From NCBI RefSeq assembly GCF_900491745.1, contig NZ_UETR01000004.1, forward strand, positions 310,001 to 374,000: a DNA stretch of 64,000 nt, read 5' to 3'. A model generated the notes under the pieces. The model saw only the letters and a list, made by a program, of their open reading frames with translations. It was not told the DNA's origin and ran no database searches. This stretch comes from Amarolinea aalborgensis. Lineage in GTDB: Bacteria > Chloroflexota > Anaerolineae > SSC4 > Amarolineaceae. Position 1 is the first letter of the stretch; the number at the start of each line of letters is the position of its first letter. The position numbers and the translations under genes are program-made. Shown in pieces: positions 1 to 8,707 of the stretch.

Positions 1-581
1 TTGTCACACGTTGTACTACCAGTGTAAGGGTAAACATGGATATGCACGCCGCCGAGGTGATCATACTCGCCATAATCGTTGTTGTATCCCCAATCATACC
101 ACCAACCTAGATTGAAATTATTCAAATGGGAGGTATTCGGCCATGCGTAGCCTTCGTCAAGGGCATTGCCAACCCCTTTCCAGCCATAGAAAACGTTGAC
201 ATGTGGAAGATAAGTGAGGTGAGTTGTCTGTGGCAGCGACAAGATCACCGCAGATGGTGGCGTAATCGTACGAATACCGTCAGGTGTTCGTGTAACGGTG
301 GCAGTCCTCTGCGGGGTGGATGTGAGAGTACCAATACGTGTCGGCTTGGGGTATGCATAGCGGCGCTCGCCCAGCACGCGGGCCAGGGCCTCATCGGTGA
401 TGACGCCGATCGGCCGGGGCGTCTGGATGGGCGAGTTGAAGAGCAGCCGGCTCATGTCGCCGGCCTCACGGGTGGCGTCGCTGGACGGCACAGAGAGCGC
501 CATGGTGATCAGTCCGCTGACAAGGGCGAGCGCCAGTAGCGGCCATGCACTGCGTGTTTCACGTGGTGGGTTAGGGGCCAT
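1..581 (-). CDS. Secreted protein, Asl1/GH-like, 3' end outside window (partial)
   Basis: The reading frame starts at an ATG at 579-581, preceded by a strong GGAGG ribosome site, and stays open to the left edge, so only about 193 N-terminal residues are visible. It begins with a short charged segment and a hydrophobic stretch (about residues 12-30), consistent with a signal peptide or membrane anchor. A Thr/Pro-rich spacer (about 80-110) follows. The last part contains GWWYDWGY, which recalls the WYNW-type motif near the start of Asl1-like (GH128-type) glycosyl hydrolase domains. That assignment is tentative because the catalytic region is missing. A good promoter lies at 653-682 on the same strand and a palindromic leader motif at 606-621. 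Confidence 0.6.
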   Translation of the reverse strand, partial: MAPNPPRETRSAWPLLALALVSGLITMALSVPSSDATREAGDMSRLLFNSPIQTPRPIGVITDEALARVLGERRYAYPKPTRIGTLTSTPQRTATVTRTPDGIRTITPPSAVILSLPQTTHLTYLPHVNVFYGWKGVGNALDEGYAWPNTSHLNNFNLGWWYDWGYNNDYGEYDHLGGVHIHVYPYTGSTTCD

Positions 582-605
582 GAAATCCTCCTCGAAGTGT
601 TCATG

Positions 606-621
606 GGTTTGACAGTCAACC
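606..621. promoter_or_regulatory. 16-bp palindromic leader motif, copy 1
   Basis: The sequence GGTTTGACAGTCAACC contains the inverted repeat TTGAC-A-GTCAA and lies in the predicted 5' leader of the gene starting at 581, 24 bases before the start codon. A 13-of-16 identical sequence lies at an almost identical distance (22 bases) upstream of the glycosyltransferase gene starting at 55833. A shared operator or leader-RNA element is inferred; no function is shown. Confidence 0.4.
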
Positions 622-652
622 AGTGCAGACGGCTGCTGCGTCTCACATTGTC

Positions 653-682
653 AGTATAACACCGCCTCATCGGCCCTGTCAA
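653..682 (-). promoter_or_regulatory. Sigma-70 type promoter for the 1-581 gene
   Basis: On the minus strand TTGACA (677-682) is separated by 18 bases from TATACT (653-658). Transcription would start near 646, giving a leader of about 65 nt that includes the palindrome at 606-621. The -35 box sits at the edge of the 210-bp repeat array. Confidence 0.6.
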
Positions 683-684
683 CC

Positions 685-1449
685 CCCTTGCGCAGGCTGG
701 CCGCCAACCCTCGCAGGGGTGCGTGGACATCAGTGCGTTGGCTTGTGGCTGCATCGCGCGCCTCTGAGGTTGCCATCTTGCCGCAGCCCTGCGAGGGGGA
801 TCCCCTTGCGCAGGCTGGCTGCACCACAAATCGCCGGGCAAGCCGACATCGCTCTTTGCGATGTGGGGCTCTTACGCGGCGAGCCTGCGCAAGGTTGGCT
901 GATTTTTCCCTTGCCAACCCTCGCAGGGCTGCGTGGACATCAGTGCGTCGGCTTGTGGCGGCGTTGTGCGCCTCTGAGGTTGCCATCTTGCCGCAGCCCT
1001 GCGAGGGGGATCCCCTTGCGCAGGCTGGCTGCCCCACAAATCGCCGGGCAAGCCGACATCGCTCTTTGCGATGTGGGGCTCTTACGCGGCGAGCCTGCGC
1101 AAGGTTGGCTGATTTTTCCCTTGCCAACCCTCGCAGGGCTGCGTGGACATCAGTGCGCCGGCTTGTGGCTGCATCGCGCGCCTCTGAGGTTGCCATCTTG
1201 CCGCAGCCCTGCGAGGGGGATCCCCTTGCGCAGGCTGGTTGCACCACAAATCGCCGGGCAAGCCGACATCGCTCTTTGCGATGTGGGGCTCTTACGCGGC
1301 GAGCCTGCGCAAGGTTGGCTGATTTTTCCCTTGCCAACCCTCGCAGGGGTGCGTGGACATCAGTGCGCCGGCTTGTGGCGGCGTTGTGCGCCTCTGAGGT
1401 TGCCATCTGGCCGCAGCCCTGCGAGGGGGATCCCCTTGCGCAGGCTGGC
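685..1449. repeat. 210-bp tandem repeat array (about 3.6 copies) with nested inverted repeats
   Basis: A unit of exactly 210 bp repeats with few substitutions; its landmark CCAACCCTCGCAGGG starts at 704, 914, 1124 and 1334, and a short related segment precedes the first copy at about 685. Each full unit contains complementary arms in nested order. In the first unit these are CAGCCCTGCGAGGG (784-797), CCTTGCGCAGGCT (804-816), the hairpin ACATCGC/GCGATGT (846-852/858-864), then AGCCTGCGCAAGG (882-894) and CCCTCGCAGGGCTG (918-931). A transcript could fold into one long branched stem per unit. Because 210 is divisible by three, the array gives long open frames in several frames on both strands; none resembles a real protein, so I call no gene here. 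Confidence 0.9.
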
Positions 1450-1482
1450 GGCACGAAAGATCAGCCGGCAAGTGGCAGCGCT

Positions 1483-1508
1483 CTCCTTGACGACCTGTCG
1501 TCAAGGAG
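1483..1508 (-). terminator. Hairpin downstream of the Rieske gene
   Basis: CTCCTTGACGA and TCGTCAAGGAG form a perfect 11-bp stem with a 4-base loop, 57 bases after the stop of the minus-strand Rieske gene. No T-run follows on that strand, so it is a possible transcription end or mRNA 3'-end structure rather than a textbook intrinsic terminator. Confidence 0.4.
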
Positions 1509-1564
1509 GCGACACGTCGCCGCGCGCCAATGTCAAGCCGTGACAGTTCGTCGTCGAGCAGCTT

Positions 1565-2581
1565 TCACCAGTGGCTCGGCGCTTTTTTCCCAACTAAGTT
1601 GCTGAGCTTGCTCGCGGCCGCTTCGGCCGCGTCCGAATCTTCCCACTCGTCCAGGTAGGGCGCGACCTTGCCGTTGATCGGCAGACCGCGGCCGTCTACA
1701 AAGCCCTGCTGACGCAAGTTGAAGCGGCGGCGCGAGAAGAGAGCATCCTCGCGCCGAATCTGCTGCGCGGAACGTTTGAGGAAAGCGCGCATCATCCACC
1801 AGCCCTGCGCAGGAATGACGGTTTGCGGCACGTGGTAGATCTCGTGGATGATGGACCGTGCGGCGCTGATGGGCGTGATATGACTCTCGATCACCATGCC
1901 CTTGCCAAAGCCGTCGTAGACCTCGTTGCGCACCTGGTAGGGCGTCGGCCCCCAGACACGCGTGCGGGTCAACAGCGTGCGCCCCAGCGGCGCCCGGTAG
2001 CCTAGTTCGACCAGGTTGACCTCGCCCTCTTTGCCCAGATAGCGACACTGGTTGAAGACGCCGGTGTGGTACTCGGACGGGTGCAGAAAATCGAGATAGT
2101 TCTCCTGCACGTGATAGACATCCGACTCGATCGTGATGTCAAACCAGAAGCGATGCGCGCCGGCCGGTCGAGCTTGCACGGGCGGCGTCGTGACGTCGGC
2201 CAGATCGTGCGGCAGCCGCACCCACAGGGCAATGCCATCATCCGCGGCCAGGTAACGCGGGAGCTGCAGGCGCGGCCGCTGCAGGCATTGACCGTCCTTG
2301 AAGCGCCAGCCGTGCCAGGGGCAGGTCAGGCCGCCATCCGCGCTGACTTTGCCTTCGCCCAAAGGTCCGCCCCAATGCGGGCAGACAGCCGAGGCCGCCT
2401 GTACGGCAAAGGGCGCGACGGCGCTGCGCCAGAAGACGATCTCCTGGTCGGCGACGGTCTTCAGCAAGGTGCGCCCCGGTTTCAACTCTTCGCTGAAAGC
2501 TGCTACGTACCATTGACCGGCGTGCGCCAAGGCGCCGGCGTCATTCGTCCCGTTGTTTTTTGCGTTTTCTGTTGTTGCCAT
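1565..2581 (-). CDS. Rieske [2Fe-2S] ring-hydroxylating oxygenase-type protein
   Basis: A 338-residue protein. The Rieske ligands are visible as C67-x-H69, then 17 residues, then C87-x2-H90. The mononuclear-iron motif D164-x2-H167-x4-H172 follows, preceded by Asn161, as in oxygenase alpha subunits of the vanillate demethylase/pheophorbide a oxygenase group. The enzyme should use electrons from a reductase to oxygenate or demethylate an aromatic or other hydrophobic substrate. No reductase gene is nearby, so partner and substrate are unknown. The start at 2581 is chosen because GGAGGA lies 10 bases upstream; two in-frame upstream starts (2599, 2626) have weaker sites. The C-terminus is acidic then Ala-rich. 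Confidence 0.85.
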   Translation of the reverse strand: MATTENAKNNGTNDAGALAHAGQWYVAAFSEELKPGRTLLKTVADQEIVFWRSAVAPFAVQAASAVCPHWGGPLGEGKVSADGGLTCPWHGWRFKDGQCLQRPRLQLPRYLAADDGIALWVRLPHDLADVTTPPVQARPAGAHRFWFDITIESDVYHVQENYLDFLHPSEYHTGVFNQCRYLGKEGEVNLVELGYRAPLGRTLLTRTRVWGPTPYQVRNEVYDGFGKGMVIESHITPISAARSIIHEIYHVPQTVIPAQGWWMMRAFLKRSAQQIRREDALFSRRRFNLRQQGFVDGRGLPINGKVAPYLDEWEDSDAAEAAASKLSNLVGKKAPSHW

Positions 2582-2723
2582 GGTGATCTCGTCCTCCATC
2601 CCCGCTAACTGACCACGTACGCGCACGCCGTTTGCGCATGCGTGACGCGGTTAGCGGCGCTGTCTATTGTCGTTGATTTGGGGCTGTTCGCCAAAACGCG
2701 CGGGCTTGTTCTCCTGGGCCAAC

Positions 2724-2754
2724 GAAAAGGAGCCGGTGTTGACCACCGGCCCCT
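2724..2754 (-). terminator. Intrinsic terminator after the LPXTG protein gene
   Basis: On the minus strand an 11-bp stem with one mismatch (core GCCGGTG/CACCGGC, loop 39-43 of the 2700 block) is followed by TTTT. It lies about 130 bases beyond the stop of the DUF4397 gene. The 255 bases between that gene and the Rieske gene hold no credible coding region. Confidence 0.6.
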
Positions 2755-2881
2755 GCTTGAGTAACAATACGCACCTTACGGATGACGCTTGCGCTTCAAT
2801 GTCTTCTTCACATGCCCCACGAATCTGGACAACACTTTTCTATCCCGTCTGGCGCTCCATCATCCGGTTCGACGCCAACCG

Positions 2882-3685
2882 TTAGCGATTGCGCTGTCCG
2901 ACCATGCGCAGACCACCGCCAGCCATCAGGAGCAGGGCGCCAGCCACCAGGGCCAACATCAGGAAGCTCTCACCACCGGTCGTCGGCAGTGTTGTCGGCG
3001 CGCTCGCCGCCTTGTGCGTCGAATCAACGCTCGGCACGGCCATCAGGGTCGGCTCGCCGCTGGCAAGACCCATCGCAAACACGGTGTAGACCGTGCCGTC
3101 ATCCAGCTTGACGCCAGGAACGGAGAGCGCGACCGTGTTCGTTCCCGCCAGGCGCACTTCCAGGTCGTAGGTGCCAGCATCAACCGGCGTGTAGTCGCCG
3201 ACGCCCTTGAAAGCAACATTGCTGAAGATCACGGGGCCGCCCTTGACAGCCACATCAACGGCCGGCGCATCCGGAGACGCATGAACGAAACGTACGTGAG
3301 CCTTACCGGCAGCCGGGGCGCTGTTGTTGTCTACCAAAACCAGCGGCTCGATATTGGCCACCTTGCCGACAGCCACAACCGTGTAATCCTTGTCATTATC
3401 GAGGGTCAGCGTCGCCGAAATGACTGCCGGCTCGGTCTTGCCCGTGGGAACCACCTGCACCTTGTGGTCGCCAGCGGTCAGGCCGGCATACTGCGTGATG
3501 CCCTTGAACGGCGCATTGGTGAACGCCTTGGCGCCATCCACCCAAACATCAACCGCGGGCGCATCTGGGGAGGCATGAACCACACGGACGCGAGGGCCAG
3601 CCGCATAGGCGCTGAACGTCGAAACCAGTAGTGATCCCATCACAGCAAATGCTGCAACACCTTTGAACAAACGACTGAACTTCAT
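2882..3685 (-). CDS. DUF4397-repeat surface protein with LPXTG sorting signal
   Basis: A 267-residue secreted protein. A signal peptide ends at about residue 28 (AYA). Two DUF4397 repeats follow, each beginning with the same RxVHASPDAPAVDV signature (about 33 and 131). The C-terminus is a classical sorting signal: LPTTG at 233-237, a hydrophobic segment, and a charged tail RMVGQRNR. It is therefore expected to be anchored covalently to the cell surface by a sortase; a sortase gene lies 5 kb away (8708-9541). DUF4397 domains are common in extracellular proteins but have no established activity. GAGGAG 10 bases upstream supports the start. Confidence 0.88.
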   Translation of the reverse strand: MKFSRLFKGVAAFAVMGSLLVSTFSAYAAGPRVRVVHASPDAPAVDVWVDGAKAFTNAPFKGITQYAGLTAGDHKVQVVPTGKTEPAVISATLTLDNDKDYTVVAVGKVANIEPLVLVDNNSAPAAGKAHVRFVHASPDAPAVDVAVKGGPVIFSNVAFKGVGDYTPVDAGTYDLEVRLAGTNTVALSVPGVKLDDGTVYTVFAMGLASGEPTLMAVPSVDSTHKAASAPTTLPTTGGESFLMLALVAGALLLMAGGGLRMVGQRNR

Positions 3686-3724
3686 GACTGTAATCTCCTC
3701 TTAAATCTGCTGTTGTGCTACGCC

Positions 3725-3744
3725 TGTAAGAAACTTCTCTTACA
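3725..3744. promoter_or_regulatory. Inverted repeat in the leader of the LPXTG gene
   Basis: TGTAAGA-6 nt-TCTTACA is a perfect 7-bp inverted repeat, 40-60 bases upstream of the DUF4397 start and inside its predicted leader. It could be a protein-binding site or an mRNA hairpin. Function is inferred from position only. Confidence 0.35.
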
Positions 3745-3778
3745 AACCATTAACTAACTTGATGCAAAGTTTATACAT

Positions 3779-3806
3779 AGTTTATGGTTTGCACAGTGTT
3801 TGTCAT
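3779..3806 (-). promoter_or_regulatory. Candidate promoter of the LPXTG gene
   Basis: On the minus strand ATGACA (3801-3806) is separated by 16 bases from TAAACT (3779-3784) in an AT-rich intergenic region. Start would be near 3772, giving an approximately 87-nt leader with the inverted repeat 3725-3744. The match is moderate. Confidence 0.4.
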
Positions 3807-3963
3807 TACAATCTCATGATCGGTTAATGTTAGATGTGGCAATTGATGTGTCGGCGAGGCCCGTGCGTGAACGGCGTTTCCCTCGCTGGGCTAAATGGCA
3901 AACAGCCTGGTTTTCGGTTATACTTGCCGTCACTTCTGCTTTCCGTCCTGGGGAGGAAATCGT

Positions 3964-6900
3964 ATGACCTGGCTTCACCTACTCTCAACATCGCCGCAAC
4001 AGCCGTGGTCTCGCCATCTTGCGCGCCTGGCCGTGACCGGATGCGCTGTGCTGGCCGCGCTGCTGGGCTTCGGGCGCCCGACAAGCGCAAGGTTGCTGCC
4101 GGCGCCGCCAACGCCAGCGGCGGTTGGCCCAACGGATTCCGTCGTTGAGTTGTCCCAACCTCGTGCACAAACAGCGGCCGCAATCCCCCCCTCTCCTGAT
4201 TTCCCTTCGTTCCCCGTCACGCACCCCGGCATCTACGTCGCCAGCGACTACTCCGGCCTGATTGATCCGCAGCGCTACGGCAATGTCGGCAGCCTACGCA
4301 CCTGGGGTTGGGGCGAATTCTACGACAGCCTGGGCAACTACAAATGGGACGCATTCGAAGCATGGCTGAACAATATCGCCTCGCAGGGAAAAGTGGCGGG
4401 GGTTGGCATCACCACCTACAACGGGCGCTGCTGCACGAACTACCTCGAAATGCCCGCCTGGGTGACGCAAGTCTACCCGAATGCCACCTTCAATGTTTGC
4501 AGCTACCTGACTGGTTCATGCACTCCGTGGCACATCCCGCGTTACTGGCACAACGATTACCTGACGCCCTACCATACGTTTATCACGGCCCTTGGGCAGC
4601 GTTACCGCAACGATCCACGCCTGGAATGGGTCGCCATCGGCCTCGGCACCTTTGGCGAGCTGCACGCGACTGACCCCGATAAACCGTGGTACAACTGGTA
4701 TGACCGTACGGCGGTTGCCAACGCCGGCCTGAACAGCAGCCTGTGGCTCTCGACTACGAAGGCCATCGCTGACTGGTATATTGCCGCGTTCTCAGAAAAC
4801 GGTCAGCTCAAGAAGAGCCTGCTCGTGCAAAACGCCTCATACACTTTCAGCGAGACTGAACGCCGTGACCTGGCAAACTATCTGGCGCCCAAAGGCGTTG
4901 GACTGTCGAACAACGGCCTGTACCCTGATTCCAATTTCTCGATCGTGGGCAACCAGTCGGGCTGCCCTTACTGCGGCCAGCATGACCACATCGTCAACTG
5001 GAACAGCCAGGTGCCCATCGCGTTCGAGACTTACGATTACATGCTGTGCGACGAGCAGGCCCTCTACTGGGGGATCCTCAACGGCCTCGACAAGCATGTA
5101 GATTTTTTCCGCGTGGACTACACCCTGCTGTATCAGACAGATCCCAACTACAACTGGCTGTATGATAAGGTCGAAAACATCGCGCTCCTCAATCGCTTCA
5201 AACCGTACATTGGCGCGACGCGCCAAAATGCGCCCAGCGCGTGGGTCGCGCTGCGCGAACACCGCGTGCCGTTGAACTACTGCGGCGGTCTGATCAACGA
5301 AGCGTCCTGGTATCCGCAGCTGGGTAATTTTGACTACTTCATGGAACAGGATGACAACGTGGCCGGCGGCCGCACCGTGGCTGAGACTAATGACGCCAGC
5401 GTCACCAGCGGCCTGGGCTGGTGCCCGCCGGTGACCGGCCGGCCGGTTTGCAATACATCGGCTTATCAGGCCGCCATACCACCTGGAAGAGAGGGCTGGG
5501 TCACGCGTCGCACCGATCGCAGCACGGGCAATCCTTTCATGTTCTTCAAGGTGGACGATGGCTATCTGTATGGCACAGCCGGTCACGCCATCACGGTGTC
5601 GGTGACGTACGCCGATGTGGGGACTGGCCGCTGGCGCTTGCTCTACGATGGCCCGGGCGGCGTCGCTGCCGCCGCTACACCCGTGGGCGGCAGCAGCCCC
5701 TATGTGCAAAAGCAAAACACCCACACGTGGCAACAGGCGCAGTTCGTGCTCACCACTGCGCGTTTCATGAACAGTCTCACCGGCGCATCCGATTTCTACC
5801 TGGACAGCTTCGACAGCGACGACGAATGGTTTCACCTGGTAGATGTGCAGCCCGCATCTGACTTGCTGCCAACGGCTACCCCGCGGCCGACATCGTTACC
5901 CACCTCGACCCCCACGTCTACCAGCACGGGACCAACCGCCACCCCCACGCGCACACCCACCCCGACCGCCACGCGCACGCCGACGCCCACGCACACCCCG
6001 GCGCCCACGGCTACGCCCGTTGGACCGGTGGAGGAGGGCTACTGGACGCGACAAACGGTCGCCAGCCAACCGCTGCTGGCCCTTGATTTCGTGGACGCAG
6101 CGCACGGCTGGGCGGCTGGCGGTCGCACGACGGTGCAGAACTGCCCTAACCCTGACTGCCCCGGCATCCTGCTGCTCACCGAGGACGGCGGCGCGTCCTG
6201 GGAACTGGCCGACAGCGGCGCCCTGGGCTTCATCCACGACCTGGACTTCGTGTCCCTCACCAGCGGTTGGCTGGTGGGACGCTTTGGCACCATCCTTGCC
6301 ACGCGCGATGGCGGCCGATCGTGGCGTCCGCAGCCCAAGTCGGCCGAATACTGGCAGTTTCTGTACAGCATCAAGATGGACGATGAATTGCATGGCTGGT
6401 TTGGCGGCTCGCAAGGGAAGATGTGGCAAACCAGCGACAGCGGCGGCCTTTGGCAGCAAAATACGGTCGGATTCAGCGGCCCGGTGTGGGATATCGAGGC
6501 CCGGGATGGTTGGCTGTGGATCAGCAACGGCGGCGCGACCGTGCAGCGCAGCGGCGACAACGGCGTGACCTGGCAGGCTGTTGAGATCGCCGCCGCCAGT
6601 CACGTCAACGCGCTGGCCTTCGTCAACAGCCTCAGCGGCTGGGCAGTCGGCAGCGGAGGCAGCATCCTGCGCAGCACCGATGGCGGCGTCAACTTTACCG
6701 CCCAAGCCAGCGGCGTCAGCGACGATCTTTGGACCCTGGCGATGGTGGACGGCAGCTTTGGCTGGGCGGCCGGCGCCAACGGCCGCATCGTACACACCAG
6801 CAATGGCGGCTTGACCTGGGTGCAGCAGGGCAGCTCGATCACCGCAACGATCCGCAGCCTGAGCTTTGTGAATCCCAACGAAGGCTGGGCTGTGGCCGAA

Positions 6901-7815
6901 GATGGCAGCATCTTGCATTATGCGCCGCCGAACACCACGCCCACACTGACGGTTCCGCCGACAACGCCCACGCTCACGCCAACGTCCACGCTCACACCAA
7001 CGCCCACAGCCACGCCAACCAGGACACCAACGTCCACGGCCACGCCAACCAGAACGCCGACGCCCACAGCCACGCCAACCAAGACGCCGACGGGCGCACA
7101 ACCGACGAGTGTGGTGCAGGCCGTTGCGGCCTCGGCCGATGACACGCATGTCAAAACCACCACTGGCGTCAACTACCCAACGGCGGCCAATATCCGCCTG
7201 GGCGGATCGTACTTTGGCGGGCTGCGCTTTCCCGGTTTGGACATTCCAGCCGGCGCCAGGGTGATCAGCGCGACTTTGGAAGGCTTCATGTTTTGGAACA
7301 ACGGTCTGCCGCGGCTGCACCTCTACGCCGAAGCCGCGGATGATGCCGTTCCGTTCAGCGACAGCCAGCCGCTGGCCTCACAGCGGCCGCGTACGGCGGC
7401 GCAGACCACCTGGCAGGCTGCCAGCCTCACGCTCAACCAATGGCTGACGATGGACGGCCTTGCCAACGTGGTGCAAGAGGTGGTTGACCGGCCTGGCTGG
7501 ACGGCTGGTCAGGCGCTGGCGCTGCTCGTCGAAAGCGACCCCGTGAACCTGACCGACAACGCCTATCTCGACTTCTTCGCCTGGGATGAGCCATCCACGC
7601 CAACCCTCCGCGTCCGTTTGCGTGTGGCATTTACTCCGGCATCTGCCTGCACACCGGTCGCGCTCACCGACCTGACTGCGGCCGCGGGGCAGTGGGGTTG
7701 GACGAGCGCCCTGGCCGGCTTCCTCGCGCAGTATGATCTGGACAGGGATTCCGACATTGACATTGCTGACCTGACGGGACTGGCGGACGCCTGGGCCCAA
7801 GGGAGATGTTTATAA
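3964..7815 (+). CDS. Modular secreted protein: GH-like barrel, Ycf48-type repeats, CBM-like domain, dockerin-like end
   Basis: A 1283-residue protein. GGAGG eight bases before 3964 favours this start over one 69 bases upstream. A hydrophobic export segment lies at about 16-37. Residues 80-480 look like a TIM-barrel glycoside-hydrolase-like region, rich in Trp and Tyr, with ends such as ASDYSGLIDPQRYGNVGSLRTWGW reduced here to the key feature of a proline/aromatic-rich barrel start; the family is not certain. A beta-rich part follows (480-632), then a Thr-Pro linker (637-685). At 690-980 there are Ycf48/BNR-like repeats with GWA(A/V)G and DGG..W signatures, then a second TPT linker (990-1044). 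A CBM96/DNRLRE-like domain (1047-1217) and one calcium-loop dockerin-like motif (DLDRDSDIDIADL) end the protein. A TATACT box at 3919-3924 may be the -10. Confidence 0.75.
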   Translation: MTWLHLLSTSPQQPWSRHLARLAVTGCAVLAALLGFGRPTSARLLPAPPTPAAVGPTDSVVELSQPRAQTAAAIPPSPDFPSFPVTHPGIYVASDYSGLIDPQRYGNVGSLRTWGWGEFYDSLGNYKWDAFEAWLNNIASQGKVAGVGITTYNGRCCTNYLEMPAWVTQVYPNATFNVCSYLTGSCTPWHIPRYWHNDYLTPYHTFITALGQRYRNDPRLEWVAIGLGTFGELHATDPDKPWYNWYDRTAVANAGLNSSLWLSTTKAIADWYIAAFSENGQLKKSLLVQNASYTFSETERRDLANYLAPKGVGLSNNGLYPDSNFSIVGNQSGCPYCGQHDHIVNWNSQVPIAFETYDYMLCDEQALYWGILNGLDKHVDFFRVDYTLLYQTDPNYNWLYDKVENIALLNRFKPYIGATRQNAPSAWVALREHRVPLNYCGGLINEASWYPQLGNFDYFMEQDDNVAGGRTVAETNDASVTSGLGWCPPVTGRPVCNTSAYQAAIPPGREGWVTRRTDRSTGNPFMFFKVDDGYLYGTAGHAITVSVTYADVGTGRWRLLYDGPGGVAAAATPVGGSSPYVQKQNTHTWQQAQFVLTTARFMNSLTGASDFYLDSFDSDDEWFHLVDVQPASDLLPTATPRPTSLPTSTPTSTSTGPTATPTRTPTPTATRTPTPTHTPAPTATPVGPVEEGYWTRQTVASQPLLALDFVDAAHGWAAGGRTTVQNCPNPDCPGILLLTEDGGASWELADSGALGFIHDLDFVSLTSGWLVGRFGTILATRDGGRSWRPQPKSAEYWQFLYSIKMDDELHGWFGGSQGKMWQTSDSGGLWQQNTVGFSGPVWDIEARDGWLWISNGGATVQRSGDNGVTWQAVEIAAASHVNALAFVNSLSGWAVGSGGSILRSTDGGVNFTAQASGVSDDLWTLAMVDGSFGWAAGANGRIVHTSNGGLTWVQQGSSITATIRSLSFVNPNEGWAVAEDGSILHYAPPNTTPTLTVPPTTPTLTPTSTLTPTPTATPTRTPTSTATPTRTPTPTATPTKTPTGAQPTSVVQAVAASADDTHVKTTTGVNYPTAANIRLGGSYFGGLRFPGLDIPAGARVISATLEGFMFWNNGLPRLHLYAEAADDAVPFSDSQPLASQRPRTAAQTTWQAASLTLNQWLTMDGLANVVQEVVDRPGWTAGQALALLVESDPVNLTDNAYLDFFAWDEPSTPTLRVRLRVAFTPASACTPVALTDLTAAAGQWGWTSALAGFLAQYDLDRDSDIDIADLTGLADAWAQGRCL

Positions 7816-7817
7816 AG

Positions 7818-8648
7818 ATGGGAAACTCACTGGTGCAGCAACTGCGCACGGCCGGCATCGAGCCGCGCAAGGCATTGGGGCAGCATTTCCTGGTAGATGA
7901 GACGCACCTGGCGCGCATCGCAGCCGCGGCCGATCTGACGGCGGCTGACACCGTGCTGGAAATCGGCCCTGGCCCCGGCCCGTTGACGGCCCTGTTGGCC
8001 GCGCAGGCCGGTCGTGTGGTTGCCGTTGAGACGGACGGTCGCCTGGTGGCTTTGCTGCGGCAGACCTTTGCGGCGCAGCCGCACGTCGAGATCGTACATC
8101 AGGATATTCTGCAATTCGATCCGTGCGGGCTGGCGCATCCTCTGTACAAAGTGGCGGCAAACGTACCGTATTACATCACGTCGGCCATTTTGCGCCATCT
8201 GCTGGAGAACGCCTGTCCGCCGGCGCTGACCGTACTGACGGTTCAGCGCGAGGTGGCGCAGCGCGCCGTGGCGCGGCCGCCGGACATGAGCCTGTTGGCG
8301 GTCAGCGTGCAGCTTTTTTGCGAGGTCGAGATCGTTGGCAAAATTCCGGCTGGCGCTTTCTATCCACCGCCGCAGGTAGATTCGGCCATCCTGCGCCTGC
8401 GCCGGCGCAGCGCGCTCGCGGCCGCGTTGACCCCCGCGGCCGTGCCTGCTTTCTTCAATGTCGTGCGCGCGGGGTTTGGACAGAAGCGCAAGCAGCTGCA
8501 CAACAGCCTGACGGCCGGACTGGGGCAAGCGCCAGACGTCATTGCCGATGCCTTGCGCCAGGCTGGCCTCGATGGCAGGCGTCGCGCCGAGACCCTCAGC
8601 CTGGCCGAATGGGGCGATTTGTGCGCAGCCCTATCAGCTGCGGGATAG
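7818..8648 (+). CDS. rsmA: 16S rRNA adenine(1518/1519)-N6-dimethyltransferase RsmA (KsgA)
   Basis: A 276-residue SAM-dependent enzyme that dimethylates two adjacent adenines in helix 45 of 16S rRNA during small-subunit assembly. The family start (KALGQHFLVD), SAM motif I (LEIGPGPGPLT) and catalytic motif NVPYYIT are all present, as is the C-terminal GFGQKRK signature. The start at 7818 has GGGAGA 11 bases upstream and lies two bases after the stop of the large secreted-protein gene; a start at 7806 would overlap that gene with its ribosome site too close. Translation may be coupled to the upstream gene, although the functions are unrelated. Confidence 0.95.
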   Translation: MGNSLVQQLRTAGIEPRKALGQHFLVDETHLARIAAAADLTAADTVLEIGPGPGPLTALLAAQAGRVVAVETDGRLVALLRQTFAAQPHVEIVHQDILQFDPCGLAHPLYKVAANVPYYITSAILRHLLENACPPALTVLTVQREVAQRAVARPPDMSLLAVSVQLFCEVEIVGKIPAGAFYPPPQVDSAILRLRRRSALAAALTPAAVPAFFNVVRAGFGQKRKQLHNSLTAGLGQAPDVIADALRQAGLDGRRRAETLSLAEWGDLCAALSAAG

Positions 8649-8707
8649 ATGGCCCACCCGCGCAAACACCCAAGCGGTGAATTTTGCTGGGGCCGCGGCC
8701 TGCCGGG

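Noticed and set aside
685..1449. CRISPR array
   Set aside because: Unit is 210 bp, spacers are not unique, and no cas gene is present.
623..1605. Long open frames in several frames through the repeat array
   Set aside because: They follow from a 210-bp unit divisible by three; the translations are repeated Arg/Ala-rich strings in every frame and have no ribosome sites.
2667..3111. Small frames on the plus strand beside the LPXTG gene
   Set aside because: They overlap the real gene or its terminator and have no ribosome site or family similarity.
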